A DNA stretch of 34,910 nucleotides, from positions 1 to 34,910 of the forward strand of contig CAXKVV010001463.1 in the NCBI GenBank assembly GCA_964058805.1, read 5' to 3'. Positions 33,773 to 34,910 of the stretch are shown one piece after another (position 1 is the first letter of the stretch; each line of letters begins with the position of its first letter). The notes under the pieces were generated by a model. The model worked only from the letters and a program-made list of their open reading frames with translations, made no database searches and was not told where the DNA came from. A program made the translations under genes and the position numbers. Source of the stretch: Schoenoplectus triqueter. Its lineage: Eukaryota > Streptophyta > Magnoliopsida > Poales > Cyperaceae.

Positions 33773-34220
33773 CTGATATTCTAAGGAATAGTTGATGGTT
33801 ATTACTCACAAAGTACAGAAATTATAAGGAACACAGAAAATATTAACGGAGTTTGTCTATAACAATGCCTACGTCTCCGGATCTCACCCACAAATGTGAT
33901 GCCGCTTTATTACTCAAAAATTCAGGTACAATACAAAAGTTTTAGCTTCTTCACAAAACAAGTGCAAGAAGACTAAAAACCGTAATTAAAGAGAGAATAA
34001 CAGATGAGCACTTAAAGCTCAAAGAGAAAGTTTGAGACAATACTCAAGAGAATAAAGAACTGAAGATTGCATAAGAATGTCTATTGATTTGGCTAGATCA
34101 AGATCTTTTGTTCTTATAATTTGCAAAGGAAGGAATCGGCTCAATTATTTGCAGAATAAGATGCTCTGGGTTGCAAAAAGAATATTGACAATTTTCTTAA
34201 TATATTTTCACCCAGAACAT

Positions 34221-34232
34221 CCCTTTTATATA
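34221..34232 (-). promoter_or_regulatory. TATA box of the copia LTR
   Basis: TATATAAAAGGG on the minus strand, positioned to drive gag transcription leftward. The repeat block at 34265-34760 lies directly upstream of it. Confidence 0.65.
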
Positions 34233-34264
34233 AGTCATTAACATAAACACTGGTATTCTTGCGC

Positions 34265-34760
34265 TAGGAAACGTTATTACGATTCATAAACCGTTATGAC
34301 ATCTTGAATGTTCCAAGAATACCCTTGTCAGAATCATTATAAAACGTTATAACGATTCAAAAATGAATAGCATGAATCGTTATAACGTTACACAGAGACG
34401 TTGAACGCTTTACAGAACCGTTACAACGCTTTGACTGGTTTGACCAACTTTCTGACAAGTCTACTGAGCTTTAGAAACATTATAACGTTTCAAGTAATCG
34501 TTATACGTTTCCTTAATCGTTGAATAATTTATGAAGCGTTACATAACGATACACTCTGTTAATTTTAGCTTATTTCTGCTCACAAAGAACTTAGAATATT
34601 TTCTATAAGTGTATTGAATCGTTGCAACGCTTTATGAAGCGTTACGTAATGATACACTTTGTTAACTTTTTGCTAAATTCTACACACAGAGAACGTAAGA
34701 ACAAATTTAAGATATGGATTGAATCGTTATAACGTTTGGAAAATCATTATAATGGTTCTC
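34265..34760 (-). promoter_or_regulatory. CGTTA/TAACG-rich U3 block with CGTTATAACG palindromes
   Basis: Three perfect CGTTATAACG palindromes (34345-34354, 34378-34387, 34725-34734) lie among many one- or two-base variants such as CCGTTACAACG, TCGTTGCAACG, CATTATAACG and TCGTTATACG. Most sit in a wider frame GAATCGTTATAACGTTT. They lie 30-540 bp upstream of the LTR TATA box. This is where tobacco copia elements such as Tto1 and Tnt1 carry repeated enhancer boxes, Tto1's bound by a MYB protein. A regulatory role here is inferred. Confidence 0.45.
34528..34733. repeat. Two-copy tandem duplication in LTR U3, 103 bp unit
   Basis: Copies start TTTATGAAGCGTTACRTAA at 34528 and 34631, pass through GATACACTYTGTTAA, and each end in GAATCGTTRYAACG. 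They differ by scattered substitutions. Confidence 0.8.
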
Positions 34761-34910
34761 TGTGTCAGAATCTCTTTCTTGCATAATTATGAAGAATATA
34801 AGATGTTGAATTATACCTATACAATTAATATTATCCTATATAGAAGCCCTCTGAATTGATCTTGATTATTTCTTCTTCATTCCTTTGAAACTTCTTAGAA
34901 TCCTACAATT

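Larger units (their letters stand above)
24975..34910 (-). mobile_element. Ty1/copia retrotransposon, 3'-truncated, split by a nested LTR
   Basis: Runs on the minus strand: LTR (34910 to 33774, leaving the window), primer-binding site, gag, [4.56-kb insertion], gag end with protease and integrase, linker, and the first residues of reverse transcriptase. Homology ends near 24975, before the catalytic YVDD motif. RNase H and the 3' LTR are not found in the window. The gag is long, with two zinc knuckles and a coiled-coil-like stretch between them, which points to a SIRE/Maximus-type copia lineage. Multiple stops and at least two frame changes show it is dead. Confidence 0.88.
33774..34910 (-). 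repeat. Copia 5' LTR, partial (at least 1137 bp)
   Basis: The LTR ends ...GAATATCA at 33774, next to the primer-binding site. Its other end lies outside the window. A TATA box TATATAAAAGGG (34232-34221, minus strand) places transcription start near 34190. Sequence on the 33.8-34.2 kb side would be R/U5, and that above 34.24 kb is U3. No second LTR copy is seen at the other end of the element, which is truncated. Confidence 0.8.

Noticed and set aside
1..34910. tRNA, rRNA and CRISPR arrays
   Set aside because: I looked for B-box words (GGTTCRANNCC), rRNA-like sequence and regularly spaced repeats on both strands and found none that fold or repeat as required.

Overview
This is a plant (angiosperm) nuclear segment. 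The evidence is a LIKE-COV (DUF502) gene with GT-AG introns, plant Ty1/copia and long-LTR retrotransposon remains, a plant-type RTE LINE, CTAG-ending Helitrons, and strong AT richness outside exons and some repeats. I cannot tell from the sequence whether it is a monocot or a eudicot.

Only one gene reads as intact: a seven-exon LIKE-COV membrane protein of 270 residues on the minus strand (coding 11056 down to 7976). Its exons join in frame with GT-AG borders at all six introns. West of it (1-7750) is mostly AT-rich DNA. That part holds a 468-bp Helitron (2163-2630), a broken minus-strand coding remnant (3219-3630) with promoter-like DNA behind it, several short tandem duplications, a cluster of GCGTCACTG/CAGTGACGC palindromes (5094-5320), and a minus-strand promoter-like block (about 6640-6852) with no recognisable gene attached.

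From 11.1 to 18.5 kb there is no recognisable gene. The region carries a TACGATAC-rich tandem array, a long AAT/ATT-rich tract, a 242-bp Helitron, and a row of foldback elements (14226-15420). A 3.6-kb RTE LINE lies at 18566-22178, flanked by a perfect 18-bp target-site duplication. Its single long frame is broken by at least twelve stops, most explained by C-to-T or G-to-A change. It also carries a 90-bp intron-like insert in the endonuclease domain. A hAT-like element (22786-23530) and another foldback element (23690-24080) follow.

The east end is a nested retrotransposon. A minus-strand Ty1/copia element runs from an LTR that leaves the window (33774-34910) through gag, protease and integrase to the first residues of reverse transcriptase near 24975, where homology stops. 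Its gag is split by a 4556-bp solo-LTR-like insertion (27185-31740) with TG...CA ends and a 5-bp CCAAT duplication. The copia reading frame resumes in register on the far side.

I see no operon-like, defence-like or otherwise new multi-gene system. The points most worth following up are the intron-like insert in the LINE, the CGTTATAACG-rich repeat block upstream of the copia LTR TATA box, the foldback family, and the pyrimidine tracts directly behind two splice donors of the LIKE-COV gene.
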